DNA from: Conus ventricosus
Taxonomy: Eukaryota > Mollusca > Gastropoda > Neogastropoda > Conidae
DNA: 64,000 nucleotides
Direction of reading: 5' to 3'
NCBI GenBank assembly: GCA_018398815.1
Contig: CM031628.1
Coordinates: 10,300,870-10,364,869, forward strand
A model generated the notes under the pieces. It ran no database searches. It was not told where the DNA came from and was given only the letters and a program-made list of their open reading frames with translations. The translations under genes were made by a program, and so were the position numbers. Below are positions 12,164-22,129 of this stretch, one piece after another (the stretch's first letter is position 1; the number at the start of each line of letters is the position of its first letter).

Positions 12164-12910
12164 TTTTATCATCAAAACAAAAAGATTAACAAGAATAACA
12201 AAATTTTGAGAGCTACTGTAGTATTCATTTGACTTAACCTTACTTATTTGGGAGAACAGTAACAAAAAGAAGTTCGATATTTTGGTATAGTTAGAGATAT
12301 GGTGTTTAACAGATGCTTATCAGGTCAGATTTTACAGCTTTTATCCGAGACACGTACATCCATCAATTATATTTGCTCATGATCTAAGTATTGTCATCCT
12401 TTGTAAATCTCCCTCTTTGTCCAAGGTAAACTGTTAAAACTTATCTAAAACATACCACCATCACCACCACGACAACCACCACCACCAACAACAACAATAA
12501 CAAGAGCAACACCAACAATAACACCTTTGCCTATCACAGAAACTAGATGGATCGATTAAACATCAAACAGGAGGATATAAGCATAACACGTCATGACGGG
12601 TTTACAATAGTAGCAATAATTCCATCTGAAAATGTTGCTAATGAAAGCACAGATGGTAGTTTATTTTACAGGACTAAATGTCCCAATGTTTAAATAAAAA
12701 CAATTTGAAAAGTGGTAGAAATTTTGTTCAAGTAATATAAAGTTGTTTGTGCACTTCATTTGTTCATCAGTTTCACAACAAATTGCTCTCTCTCTCTCTC
12801 TCTTTCTCTTTCTCAAACTGAGTTTTTAAAGACACGTTTCGTTTTGTGGACACTAGTGGCCCTGTAAACCCCCAGAACGACTTCCTCTCCCTGATGTATA
12901 TCCGTTCCTT
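12164..12910. other. No gene recognised; short ACC/AAC-rich stretch and (CT)n
   Basis: A degenerate CCA/CAA-rich stretch at about 12,455-12,520 and a (CT)n run at about 12,786-12,805. Otherwise featureless. Confidence 0.4.
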
Positions 12911-12915
12911 CCTAG

Positions 12916-13145
12916 GTGAACTCACTATTTGATCTTGCCCCTGATTGCCCCTCCCCTCCCACTCTCACATCCTCCCTCCTGCCCAAGATCCAATCATCGG
13001 TGTTTATCTTGGGCAGTCCTACTATGATCCCCGCCCTTTTGGTGACTAATGACGGCTCTCGTGGTCGCATTATTTCTTCATTCTCCTTGGATGAGCTTGA
13101 TGACTGTCCATTGATCTTCGGTAAAGCTACTCTGGGAAGGAACGC
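12916..13145 (+). other. Coding-like segment of unknown identity, ending in a poly(C) tract
   Basis: An open stretch of about 75 codons has mixed codon use and ordinary amino-acid composition (for example DELDDCPLIFGKATLG near 13,095-13,140). It runs into a homopolymeric C tract at 13,148-13,183, where the frame degenerates to polyproline. It may be a relic of a LINE ORF1 or of a host-derived sequence. I do not recognise it. Confidence 0.2.

Positions 13146-13147
<2 letters not shown>

Positions 13148-13183
<36 letters not shown>
13148..13183. repeat. Poly(C) tract
   Basis: About 36 consecutive C residues, long enough that its exact length in any assembly is unreliable. Confidence 0.95.
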
Positions 13184-13185
<2 letters not shown>

Positions 13186-13599
13186 TCCAAACCCCCTTCC
13201 TCTTCCCCATACCAATCCCCCATTCCCTTATTTCCCCATCACCCCCGTGCACCTCCACCCCGCCCCAAATATACCAAATTATAGTGACACTTGCCTAAGG
13301 AACGTAACATTCGTACAGATTTTATTTTTGGGGGAGGGTTGGTTCAGCATGAGCTGCATGATGAGAGTGGTGCTTAGTTCAATTTCAGGCGGTTAGTTAG
13401 GGATAGAGCACCACGCATACACATGGCTTTGCAATACATACCCAGGAATGTTTCTTGAGGCACAAAACATTAGAGCATTATTTTCCCTCAGGACAGCACG
13501 AGAACGGTGCCTGAACCTCCCCAGGCGCACTGTTTAGGGGCAGAACCAGAGTAACCCCCTCCACCTGGCTGCTCCATCCCACCCCATCTCTTTGTGATT

Positions 13600-13878
13600 T
13601 TAACACATCCTTATGAGTTTGGTTTCGGGATCGACGCATTCCGAACTTGACGTCTCCAAGTTCAACATAGCCAGGGAGGCGCCCATCCCTCTTTTGGTCT
13701 GCTTTACCTGCACATCGCTCACGAAGGAAGGCACTGACTCACTCAGGAAATAGAAATGCACCACACAACCCTTTTTCTTCAGGGTGGTTGGGTACCTCAC
13801 GAGCAGCAAGTGAATGTTCTGGTCTACCCCGGAATGACTCTCTAGTGATAAAACTATGCTTTTGGTCCAAATGTACAC
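13600..13878 (-). other. Minus-strand coding-like segment of unknown identity
   Basis: A 92-codon open stretch with ordinary composition (for example VRYPTTLKKKGCVVHFYF). It has no recognised family and no clear splice sites in frame. It may be another element relic belonging with the 12,916-13,145 segment, in inverted orientation. Chance cannot be excluded. Confidence 0.2.
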
Positions 13879-14072
13879 AAAAATGAAAAAAAAGGTGAGA
13901 AGGTCGGAACGAGGGCTATCCTGGACATGCCACCTGCCCGAGGAGTACTCCCCAAGATGGAAAAAATTGTTCCAAAAGAATTTTAGGGTGTTCGTTTATG
14001 GCAATGTTAGATACCCCCCACCCCCACCCCGACCCCTCCCCCCACCCCCGACCCCTCCCCCCTCCCCCCTCT

Positions 14073-14375
14073 CCATAAACTGAAGTACAATCAAGCACAG
14101 TCTTGGGATAACTCTGAGAGATATGGGATAGTCAGTTTGGGGCAAACCCAAAATGGCCCCATTTAACATGGAACATATGAAGGGAGGGGGGGGGGGGCAT
14201 TTTGGGTCTCCACACCCATCCCTTCCATAAAGTAAAGCACAATCAGACACAGTGCTCAGAACACGCTGTAAGATATGGGGTAGTCATTTTGGGGTAGACC
14301 CAGAATGGTCCCATTTAACATGGAAGAAAGGAAAAGAGAGTTGGGGGGGTCAATTTTGGTCTAACCCACGTTCCC
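14073..14375. repeat. Two diverged copies of a ~152-bp tandem repeat
   Basis: CCATAAA...AAGTACAATCA at 14,073 recurs as CCATAAA...AAGCACAATCA at 14,225, and both copies continue through ATATGGG(A/G)TAGTCA and CCCATTTAACATGGAA. The spacing is 152 bp. The region just upstream (14,012-14,072) is almost pure C. Confidence 0.75.
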
Positions 14376-14856
14376 TTCCAGGGATTGGATCAAGGCAGTG
14401 GGATGATGGGGGGAGGGGGGTGCAATCTGGTGCACGAGTTGAACTGGGAGAGGGGCCATTTTGATACATTACATCTCCAGCTGCGTCTTTGATCTCTGAG
14501 CCACAATGTTATTCTTTATGTAACAGGTGGATTGAAAAGTAAAAGACCGCAATTAAGTATTTGTTTGAAAAGCTGTTTGACGGCAATGGTCTTCATAAAC
14601 TTGAATGAACTAAGAAACTGATCTTTTATTGCAAAGTGTCCACCCTTTTAGTTGCATCTGTGTTGCATCCAGACCACTAACAAAAAAGTCAAATTTCACA
14701 TTCTGATCATTACAATATCAATGAACATCACTCTTGATTTTCCACTTCTGTTTTGTTCAGGTATAAACAGACACTGATGTGGATGGACCAGACGCTAGCC
14801 CATGGGGCGTACACAATACCAACAGTCATTCAGGTTACAGATCACACTAATCCAAG

Positions 14857-15365
14857 TGTTGTAGGTTTGATATAACACTTCTCATTGTTAACAAGCATAT
14901 CTTCACAAAGCACAATATTATATCTATTCAAGTTGGTTCCTGTGCGCAAGGGTATGCTGCACCAGTCGTATACCTCTGTAAGGTCAACGAGCCGGTAGAT
15001 GAAACTCTCCGTGTCAGGTCTGCCGCCCTGTTTCCTCATGAAACTGCCTTCAATGCCCACTTCATCCTCTGTCCTTTCAATCACACGACGTATTTGTTTT
15101 TGGCCTGTGACGCTCGCAGTGACTGTTGGGCCAAACATGTCGGTCCACGTGGCACTGACAGCAACAGCTGGGACATGCCTGCTGCTTCATCCTGTTTGTT
15201 TCCGGAAAGAGCGTCACTTTCCTCGCTGTTCTCATGCCTCGCAGGAAGTAAGGGCGTGCCCTACACGTTTGTGTGTGACCACCGACAAGATTGTAGTGAC
15301 AATAGTGATGAGTCGTTTTGTGACTTTCCGGCTTGTCAGAACAGCAATGTGGCAGGAGTAGACAG
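14857..15365 (+). CDS. Receptor gene 1: ectodomain exon with an LDL-receptor class A module (GRL101-like)
   Basis: The frame is open from just after a TAA at 14,848 to a plausible donor at 15,366 (CAG|GTTCGT). The possible acceptor AGs are at 14,856 or 14,864. The last third encodes a clear LDLa module: VPYTFVCDHRQDC, then SDNSDESFC, with the Ca-binding D/E residues and cysteines present (15,255-15,330). Upstream is a cysteine-containing region with FLACDARSDCW (15,093-15,128), a signature I associate with the molluscan GRL101-like receptors, lying between the lectin and LDLa arrays. In that family this part faces the outside of the cell, and LDLa repeats bind ligand. The next coding exon found is 13 kb away at 28.5 kb. 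Earlier exons (CUB, lectin) are presumably left of the window. The frame is intact. Confidence 0.75.
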
Positions 15366-15369
15366 GTTC

Positions 15370-15897
15370 GTATTTCTGATCACGTCAATCCTAAATTTTA
15401 GCCCAATGATAACGTTCCCATGCAAAATTACAAAACGGTGGACTGTCCAATAAATTGACTCCTGGGTTCCCAAACATACCTAAAGGAAAGAAAATCGTTG
15501 AGGGACTACTTTCCTAGCTTCTGAAACGTGTAAAAAATGGATTAAGGACTTTGAATAGGAATATCTGGGATTACTAATGCAGTTAACATATTGTAATAAA
15601 TTCGAATTCTTTTCTAAAAAAAAAAAAAGAAGAAGCTTAAACATGAAGTATTTATGGAAAGAAATAGAGCTAGAAATGTCATTGTGCTCTTTTGTCTTCT
15701 GCTTCATAGTCATTTGTCACCACAGTAAACAAAATCAAAGCTTCAAAGTCGTCAGCCATATTTTCAGAAATGTCCAAGTCTTTTTTCCCTAGATTGGGAG
15801 CTTCCCTCTTTGGTGTTGTTGTTGCTGTTGTTGAGTTTTGTGTAAACCATTATGAAGATGCAAAAGCAATAGTCCTCCAAAGGGAAGAAAACAGTAC
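15370..15897. other. No gene recognised (intron of gene 1)
   Basis: AT-rich, with an A run near 15,617-15,628. No coding or repeat signal. Confidence 0.4.
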
Positions 15898-16082
15898 ACA
15901 AGATCACAATTCGACTCTTCAAATTTTCGGCCACGTGGCCTTTTTCAAGAGAAAAAACTAAAACAATACAACTACGTAATAACCAGTTGCCAAAGATGGA
16001 CATTACGTAGTTGTATTGTTTTTGATTTTCTCTTGAAAAAGGCCACGTGGCCGAAATTTGAAGAGTGGAATTGTGATCTTGT
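15898..16082. repeat. Long foldback: ~82-bp inverted arms around a 21-bp loop
   Basis: The left arm 15,898-15,980 and right arm 16,002-16,082 are near-perfect reverse complements. Both contain GGCCACGTGGCC and the flanking CTCTTGAA and TTCAAGAG elements. The loop is about 21 nt. No protein is encoded. The core CTTGAAA...GGCCACGTGGCC-GAAA resembles a decayed hammerhead-like terminal sequence of Penelope-type elements, which is inference only. It is probably a foldback derivative or two element ends inserted head to head. Confidence 0.85.
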
Positions 16083-16210
16083 GCATATGAAGATGGTTTC
16101 AAAGTGAAGTGATTGTAAGTGGAAACTAACACACAGATTAGACACACACACACAAAAAATATATAATCACTGCGTCACCAAACTATACAAAAAAAGAAAG
16201 AAAGAGACAT

Positions 16211-16233
16211 CCCCCCCCCCCACCCACCCCCCC
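16211..16233. repeat. C-rich homopolymer tract
   Basis: Two C runs broken by A residues. Confidence 0.85.
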
Positions 16234-16652
16234 AAAAAGCGAAACAAGCATTGCGGGTTTCGGTCTCTTAGGTAAAAGAGGGATGAAGAGACAGTCCCTT
16301 ATCTCTTCTAACAGGGCGCACAATGGATGCGGATGGAAAAGAGGCCACAGGGAGGTGACACAATGCGGGTGAAAATAATAACAATGATCATTATGATGAT
16401 GATGCAGCTGATGATAATGCTGCTGCTGTTGCTGCTGCTACTGCTGATGATTTTCTTCTTCTTCTTCTTCTTGTAAATGCGAAAAAAATTACTATGCCTG
16501 AAAGTACTAATGTTATGTTGGAAATACAATCGCATGATAACAATACAAACAAATATGGTAATATCAATTGTAGTAACAGCAGTAACGATACTGACAGAAG
16601 GAGAGAAAGAAGAGGGATTAGAGAATGGTTAAATAATCTTATTATAGTGGCG

Positions 16653-16660
16653 ATGATGAC

Positions 16661-16738
<78 letters not shown>

Positions 16739-16777
16739 GGTGATCATGATGATGATTATGATCATGATCATGATGAC

Positions 16778-16828
<51 letters not shown>
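16653..16828. repeat. (GAT)n / (ATC)n microsatellite with an internal dyad
   Basis: GAT triplets switch to ATC triplets at about 16,695 and back to GAT after 16,770. The switch gives a self-complementary stretch with arms of about 35-40 bp centred at 16,695. The surrounding Met/Ile- and Asp/His-rich open frames are repeat artefacts. Shorter related triplet stretches lie at 16,395-16,475. Confidence 0.9.
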
Positions 16829-17187
16829 CAGAAGAAGAAAAAGAAGAAGAAGAAGAAAAGGAAAAGAAGAAGAAAAAGACGAGGACAGAGAAGAATGACA
16901 AGAGAGAAGAAGGAGGAGAAGAGAAAGAAGGTAAAAAAAAGAAGAGGAGAAGGAGAGGAGGAGGAGGGGGAGGAGAAGGAGAAGGGGGGAGAAGAGGAGG
17001 AGGAGAAGAAGGAGAGAAGAAGGGAAGGAGGAGGAGAAGGAGGAGAGGAGGAGACAATAACGAAGGAGGAGAAGGAGGAGGAGGGAGAAGGAGGAGAAGA
17101 AGGAGGAGAAGAAGGGAAGGAGGAGGAGAATGAGGAGACAATAACGAAGAGGAGAGAAGGAGGACGAGGGAGAAGGAGAAGAGGAGC
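16829..17187. repeat. ~360-bp polypurine tract (GAA/GGA-rich)
   Basis: The + strand is almost only A and G from 16,829 to 17,187, with very few pyrimidines (for example ACAATAACG inserts near 17,053 and 17,137). Long homopurine tracts can form triplex (H-DNA). The Lys/Glu-rich and Ser/Leu-rich frames on the two strands are composition artefacts. Confidence 0.9.
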
Positions 17188-17234
17188 TGATGTTCCTGAT
17201 GATGGCAATGCCGATAGGCTGCCGCTGATAATGA

Positions 17235-17272
17235 AAATAATAATGATAATGATACCAATGGTAATAACAATG

Positions 17273-17307
<35 letters not shown>

Positions 17308-17433
17308 TAATAATAATAATAATAATAATAAATAATAATAATGATGATGATGACGATGATGATGATGATGTTCATGATGATGTTGATGCTAATATGCTGC
17401 TACTGCTACTAATGATAGAAATAATGATGATAT

Positions 17434-17465
<32 letters not shown>

Positions 17466-17480
17466 ACAATGATAATAATA
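17235..17480. repeat. (AAT)n, (GAT)n and (ACT)n microsatellites
   Basis: (AAT)n runs at about 17,273-17,342, then GAT-rich to 17,372 and an ACT/CTA run at 17,433-17,465. Confidence 0.9.
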
Positions 17481-17584
17481 ATATCCTTATTATCATTCCA
17501 ATTGTACTATTATGAGAAGATCAATGATAATATTACAATAGTAAAACCAATGATAGTCATAGTGATACTAAAAAAATCACAATA

Positions 17585-17656
17585 AGAATAGTAATAACAA
17601 TGTTGACGATGACGACGACAACGATGACAACGACGATGATGATGATAATGATGATG

Positions 17657-17708
<52 letters not shown>

Positions 17709-17760
17709 GATGATGACGACGACGATAATGATGATGATAATAAATGATGACGACGACAAT
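17585..17760. repeat. (GAT)n/(GAC)n microsatellite
   Basis: GAT and GAC triplets, densest at 17,634-17,715. Confidence 0.9.
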
Positions 17761-17947
17761 GTCGATGGTAATGATAGTAACAATAAAACTAGGTGGAAAG
17801 AAATAGAAATTATAAGTGAGTAAAAACCTAGAGATGCTTTGGGGGAGGGATGTTTCTATGTGCTCTGTGCTGGTATTCAAAGCGATTTGGTGTTTGAATG
17901 TATGGGTGTGCAAATAATGTCATCATAGTAACCCAACTTGTTTGTAA

Positions 17948-19372
17948 TTACTGTCTATTCTTTCTTGTCTCATCCAATAACTGTTTCTGATACCAAGGCC
18001 ACGTCATCAGCCAAAAGAAGAATGAAAATCTCCAAACGTCATTTATGAAATTTGCACCGTGCCTTCCACAGTGTATAACTTCCTGTGTTAGTTCATTAAT
18101 GAATAATGAAAATAGGACAGGGGTACAAATATCGCCCTGTTTCACACCAGAAGTGCAATGAATATAGTCTAATACAGCAGCACCAGATCGTACTCTTTCC
18201 TTTATACAATCATGCATACTTATAATGCATTTATAAAGCTTTCCATGGATACCATTCTTTAACAGGATAGGTTACGGCAAGGTTCTATTGACTGAAAAAA
18301 ACCCTTCTTCGAAGTCAACAAATGCAACATATGATTTACAATTTAAGCAAAACTGGTTTTACATGGATAACATCAGTGTGAACATGTGATCAACTGTAGA
18401 ATAGTTTTTATTGACTCCAGCTTGATATTTCCAGGTAATGTTATTTTCTTCCATCCACTCCTGTAATCTCCTGATGGTAATAGTGCTGCACATTTTACTG
18501 TAAATATTACGCAATGGAATTCCTTTATACGCATCGCCTTTTTTTATACAAAGTGATAACAATTGACTCGGACCAACTTCAGGGATATACCCCTTGATCA
18601 AATAAGGATTAAATAATTCATAATAGCACAACTACAACTTCTTCTTTGGAAATTTAGACGGTGTAGATGGACATCGTCGTAATCATATCAGTGTGAGAAC
18701 CAGCATTTTCTTCTAGCAGATCACTGAAATGATGAAACCAATTTTCTAAACTTATATCATTTTAAGGGCTGCTTCCTTTATCTGGAAATTTGGTGGACAC
18801 AATCCCAAAAATGTTTCTGATTGTTTAGAGACTTAAATAATTATGTCAACAGAGTATCAGTATATTGTTTTTCTTTTCTTTCAAAAAGATGTTTCTATTC
18901 TCGCTTAGCTTTGCAATAGGCCACACAAGACGGTATTGACAAAGAACGACGATATTTCTTAATAAATTGCAACATTTCTTTTGTTAGCTTGGCATTCCAT
19001 ATTTACCAGTTGTCTTCTTTTTGACATTTTCAAGTACAAATCTGTTTCTTCATACATTCCCCAGCCTCTTTTATACAAGCATTTAACACAAACATTTAAC
19101 GCTTCTTCAATGCTGTTATCAACCAGTTTTACAGCCTCTCATGTGCGCTTGCTTTTCATCGGAAAGGCCTACATCTTTAAACAATTCAGCATGAGCTTCT
19201 CTCCAGACGATTTGTTTCGTCACTGCATCTGTTGTTTACCTGTGCGGACTCACAGTTACGACATGGGGAAGCGAACTTCAGTCATAAAGGCATGTTGTCA
19301 TCAGATTCTATTCTGTCAGACACACACATCTCACAGCTATGAGAAGTAATAAACAAGATGCAAAGCATAAAC
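17948..19372 (-). pseudogene. LINE-A ORF2, end of endonuclease, linker and reverse transcriptase
   Basis: From 19,372 downward the trace includes IESD near 19,315 (endonuclease SDH-type motif, decayed), a linker with NMECQANKRNV near 18,985, and RT blocks. The RT blocks are KKGDAYKGIPL near 18,545 (the usual 'NYRGI' step is lost), the fingers region to 18,360, then SGVKQGDICTPVLFSLFINEL at 18,165-18,100. The catalytic F/YADD box expected near 18,010 is replaced by a degenerate WLMTWP-like stretch. The frame is broken several times, so the copy is dead. It would have acted in target-primed reverse transcription. Confidence 0.7.
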
Positions 19373-19399
19373 GTACTCCCAGTTTATCCTGAATACGCG

Positions 19400-20985
19400 T
19401 GTGATATTCCATAAAGAGGAAAAACCGTCTTGGACTGGTGTAACCGTTAGTAATGACTATCCTGGTAAACATCGGCCATCGTCTGTGACCTATAATGAAC
19501 ATACTTACAAATTTTCAGAAAGATCGGCCAAGAACTTTCTGAGATTTTCCATAAAGAAGAAAACCATTATGAGCCGTTAGTAATGGCTATAACGGTAAAC
19601 ATAAACATCGGGCATCATTTGTGACCCATAATGAACATACCTACACATTTTCGGAAAGATCGGCCAAGTGGTTTCTGAGATATTCTATTAAAAAAGAAAA
19701 AACGGTTACAGGCCGTTACAGCCGTTACTAACGGTTATAACGGTAAACTAAATCATCGGGCATTATTCGTGACCCACAATGAACATACCTACAAATTTTC
19801 AGAAAGATCGGCCAAGTGCTTTCTGAGATATTCCATAAAGAAGAAAAACCGTTACAGGCCGTTACAGCCGTTAGTAACGGATTTAACGGTAAACTAAAAT
19901 ATCAGGCATTATTCGTGACCCATGACGAACATGCCTACAAATTTTCAGAAAGATCGGCCGAGTACTTTCTGAGATATTCTATAAAGAAGAAAAACCGTTA
20001 CAGCCGTTAGTAACGGCTGTAACGGTAAACTAAAACATCGGGCATTATCCGTGACCAATAATGAACATACCTGTTAATTTTTACAAAGATCGGCCAAGCA
20101 CTTTCTGAGATATTCCATAAAGAAGAAAAACCGTTACAGGCCGTTTCAGCCGTTAGTAACGGCTGTAACGGTAAACTAAAACTTGGGGCATCATTCTGAC
20201 CCATAACGAACAAACCTACAAATTTTCAGAAAGATCGGCCAAGTACTTTTTGAGATATTCCATAAAGAAGAAAAACCGTTACAGGCTGTTACAGCCGTTA
20301 GTAACGGCTATAACGAGGTAAACCAAAACATCGGGCATCATCCGAGACCCATAATGAACATACCTGCTAATTTTCACAAAGATCAACCAAGTACTTTCTG
20401 AGATATTCCATGGAGAAGAAAAACCGTTACAGGCCGTTACTGCCGTTAATAACGGCTGTAACGGTAAACTAAACATCGGGCATCATTCTTGACCCATAAT
20501 GAACATATTTACAAATTTGCAGAAAGATCAGCTATGTGCTTTCTGAGATATTCTACAAAGAAGCAAAACCGTTACAGGCCGTTACAGCCGTTGGTAACGG
20601 CTGTAACGGTAAACTGAAACATCACGCATTATTCGTGACCCATAATGAACATACCTACAAATTTTCAGAAAGATCGGCCGAGTACTTTTTGATATATTCT
20701 ATAAAGAAGAAAAAAAGTTACAGGCTGTTACAGCCGTTAGTAACGGCTGTAACGGGGTAAACTAAAACTTCGGGCATCATCCGAGACCCATAATGAACAT
20801 ACCTGCTAATTTTCACAAAGATCGGCCAAGTACTTTCTGAGATATTCCATGGAGAAGAAAAAGCGTTACAGGCCGTTACTGCGTTAGTAACGGGTGTAAC
20901 GGTAAAGTAAAATATCGGGCATCATCCTTGATCCATAATAAACATACCTACAAATTTTCAGAAAGATCGGCCCGGTAGTTTTGTC
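19400..20985 (+). repeat. 145-bp satellite, 11 units, each with a palindromic core
   Basis: The marker GATCGGCC (or a one- or two-base variant) occurs at 19,522, 19,658, 19,806, 19,952, 20,088, 20,233, 20,381, 20,526, 20,672, 20,820 and 20,965. The spacings are 136-148 bp, with mode 145-148. Each unit has CATAATGAACATACCTAC, then AATTTTCAGAAAGATCGG, then TTTCTGAGATATTCCATA, then a CCGTTACAG...CTGTAACGG palindrome. At 19,995-20,025 the palindrome is a perfect 31-mer (two 15-nt arms around one G). Some units carry an extra CAGGCCGTTA insert, which explains the length classes. The open frames across the units are artefacts of 145-148-bp periodicity. Confidence 0.92.
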
Positions 20986-21017
20986 TGGAGCGAGTGGAAC
21001 ACATTTTTTACCACGGA

Positions 21018-21054
21018 CACACACACACACACACACACACAGACACACACACAC
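21018..21054. repeat. (AC)n microsatellite inside the pearl-like element
   Basis: A short AC run with one G interruption between the last satellite unit and the terminal hairpin. Confidence 0.9.
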
Positions 21055-21116
21055 AGAGACAGCATTTCTTCGTTCCCATTCTAAAGTACTCCCTGTTCTA
21101 TAAGAACTGGGAGTAC

Positions 21117-21560
21117 AAAAACAAATCATAGGACATCAAAAAGTAGTCATTCACACTGCTACCGCTGTCCGATATGCATGTGTAGCGACCTTGAAGGTGG
21201 CCCTTACCCACACCATTTAAGATACACAATTTCAAGGCAGTGCACATGGCAGACAACATCTTCTGAATTTCGTACATGCAGTGGTCACTTTCGTGTTGAT
21301 CATTGTATGTAAACATGCTTCCTTCAAAATCACATGACAAATTTGAGATTCTACTGTTCAAGTCACCGCACCTTATCACGTCCTCATCATTGTTAACAGA
21401 AAGTAAACCGTCACACAGATGTTCTCCTAAAAGGAACCCGCATTTCCTTTATCGAAATAGAAATAGCAGGGCCACTCTTCTGGAGGTACATATGCACATA
21501 CACATGACATGTTTTAAGGTGCCAAGCAACGATTTATCAACAATATGAGCACAGAACAAA
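21117..21560 (-). pseudogene. LINE-A ORF2, first part of the endonuclease
   Basis: The minus-strand frame 21,379-21,118 shows RCGDLNSRISNL (the G-D-x-N metal/DNA-binding block of apurinic-type LINE endonucleases), LKLCILNG and SVNDYFLMSYDLF, the usual 'S-x-x-D-Y/F' block. Upstream, to 21,560, related pieces continue in another frame. The frame is cut at 21,117 by the pearl-like element. The rest lies beyond that element at 19,372. Confidence 0.65.
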
Positions 21561-21609
21561 TCAGATCAAACATACAAAGATGTAAAAAAAAAAATAATAA
21601 TAAAAAAGT

Positions 21610-21626
21610 GGGGGGGGGGGGGGGGA
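21610..21626. repeat. Poly(G) tract
   Basis: About 17 G residues next to an A-rich stretch. Confidence 0.9.
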
Positions 21627-22129
21627 GTCAAATCTCATTTCTAACAAGACACATCAGCCCACCGGAACACCTTCCCGTGCCGTAAACTTTGATATACGTG
21701 TAAAATAAACTGTGCACCCAGAGAACACAGGCGTCTGTAAAACATCCACAAATGTCTTGCCTAAACAAATGAAATCAAAATCAGAAACATAGGGAAAATA
21801 AAATGATTATTCTACGTTTAGGACAGCAATCCATTAACATTGCTGTGAAGAAACAAACACAGTTTCATTTTCTCGCAAATCACCATAACATGATCGATCA
21901 CTTTTAGAGAACAAAGACATTAAATAGACATTTCCATCAGACACATCACATCTGTGTTACTGACCAATTGAACCGGCACTGACGTTATTCAGTTTTCCTC
22001 ACAACACAACGATCTTACAGATCGTTTCACGAGCTGCCGATGTACAACGCTGGGTTCAAACAACCAGTGTCAGCTCACCTTTACTGTTGAGGACACATAA
22101 CAGACTATTATTTAAGACTGGCCGAGTTC

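Larger units (their letters stand above)
19373..21116 (+). mobile_element. Pearl/Helitron-like non-autonomous element carrying a satellite array
   Basis: The boundaries are set by a 12-bp inverted repeat, GTACTCCCAGTT at 19,373-19,384 and its complement at 21,105-21,116. The right end also folds into a near-perfect hairpin of 14-bp arms and a 3-nt loop (21,086-21,116, one mismatch), as at the 3' ends of Helitrons. Inside are 11 tandem units of about 145 bp followed by an (AC)n run at 21,018-21,054. This layout of inverted ends, tandem core, microsatellite and terminal hairpin matches the 'pearl' elements of bivalves, now seen as Helentron derivatives. The element sits inside LINE-A, whose endonuclease frame continues on both sides. 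No protein is encoded. Confidence 0.65.

Noticed and set aside
13148..13284. Proline-rich C-terminus of the 12,916 frame
   Set aside because: It is a poly(C) tract read as proline. Only the segment before it could be genuine.
16629..17270. 213-residue Ser/Leu/His-rich minus-strand frame and complementary Lys/Glu/Met-rich frames
   Set aside because: Products of GAT/ATC and polypurine simple repeats; no complex sequence.
19400..20985. CRISPR-like regular repeat array
   Set aside because: Unit and 'spacer' are both repeated, the period is 136-148 bp, and the host is an animal genome. It is a satellite inside a transposable element.
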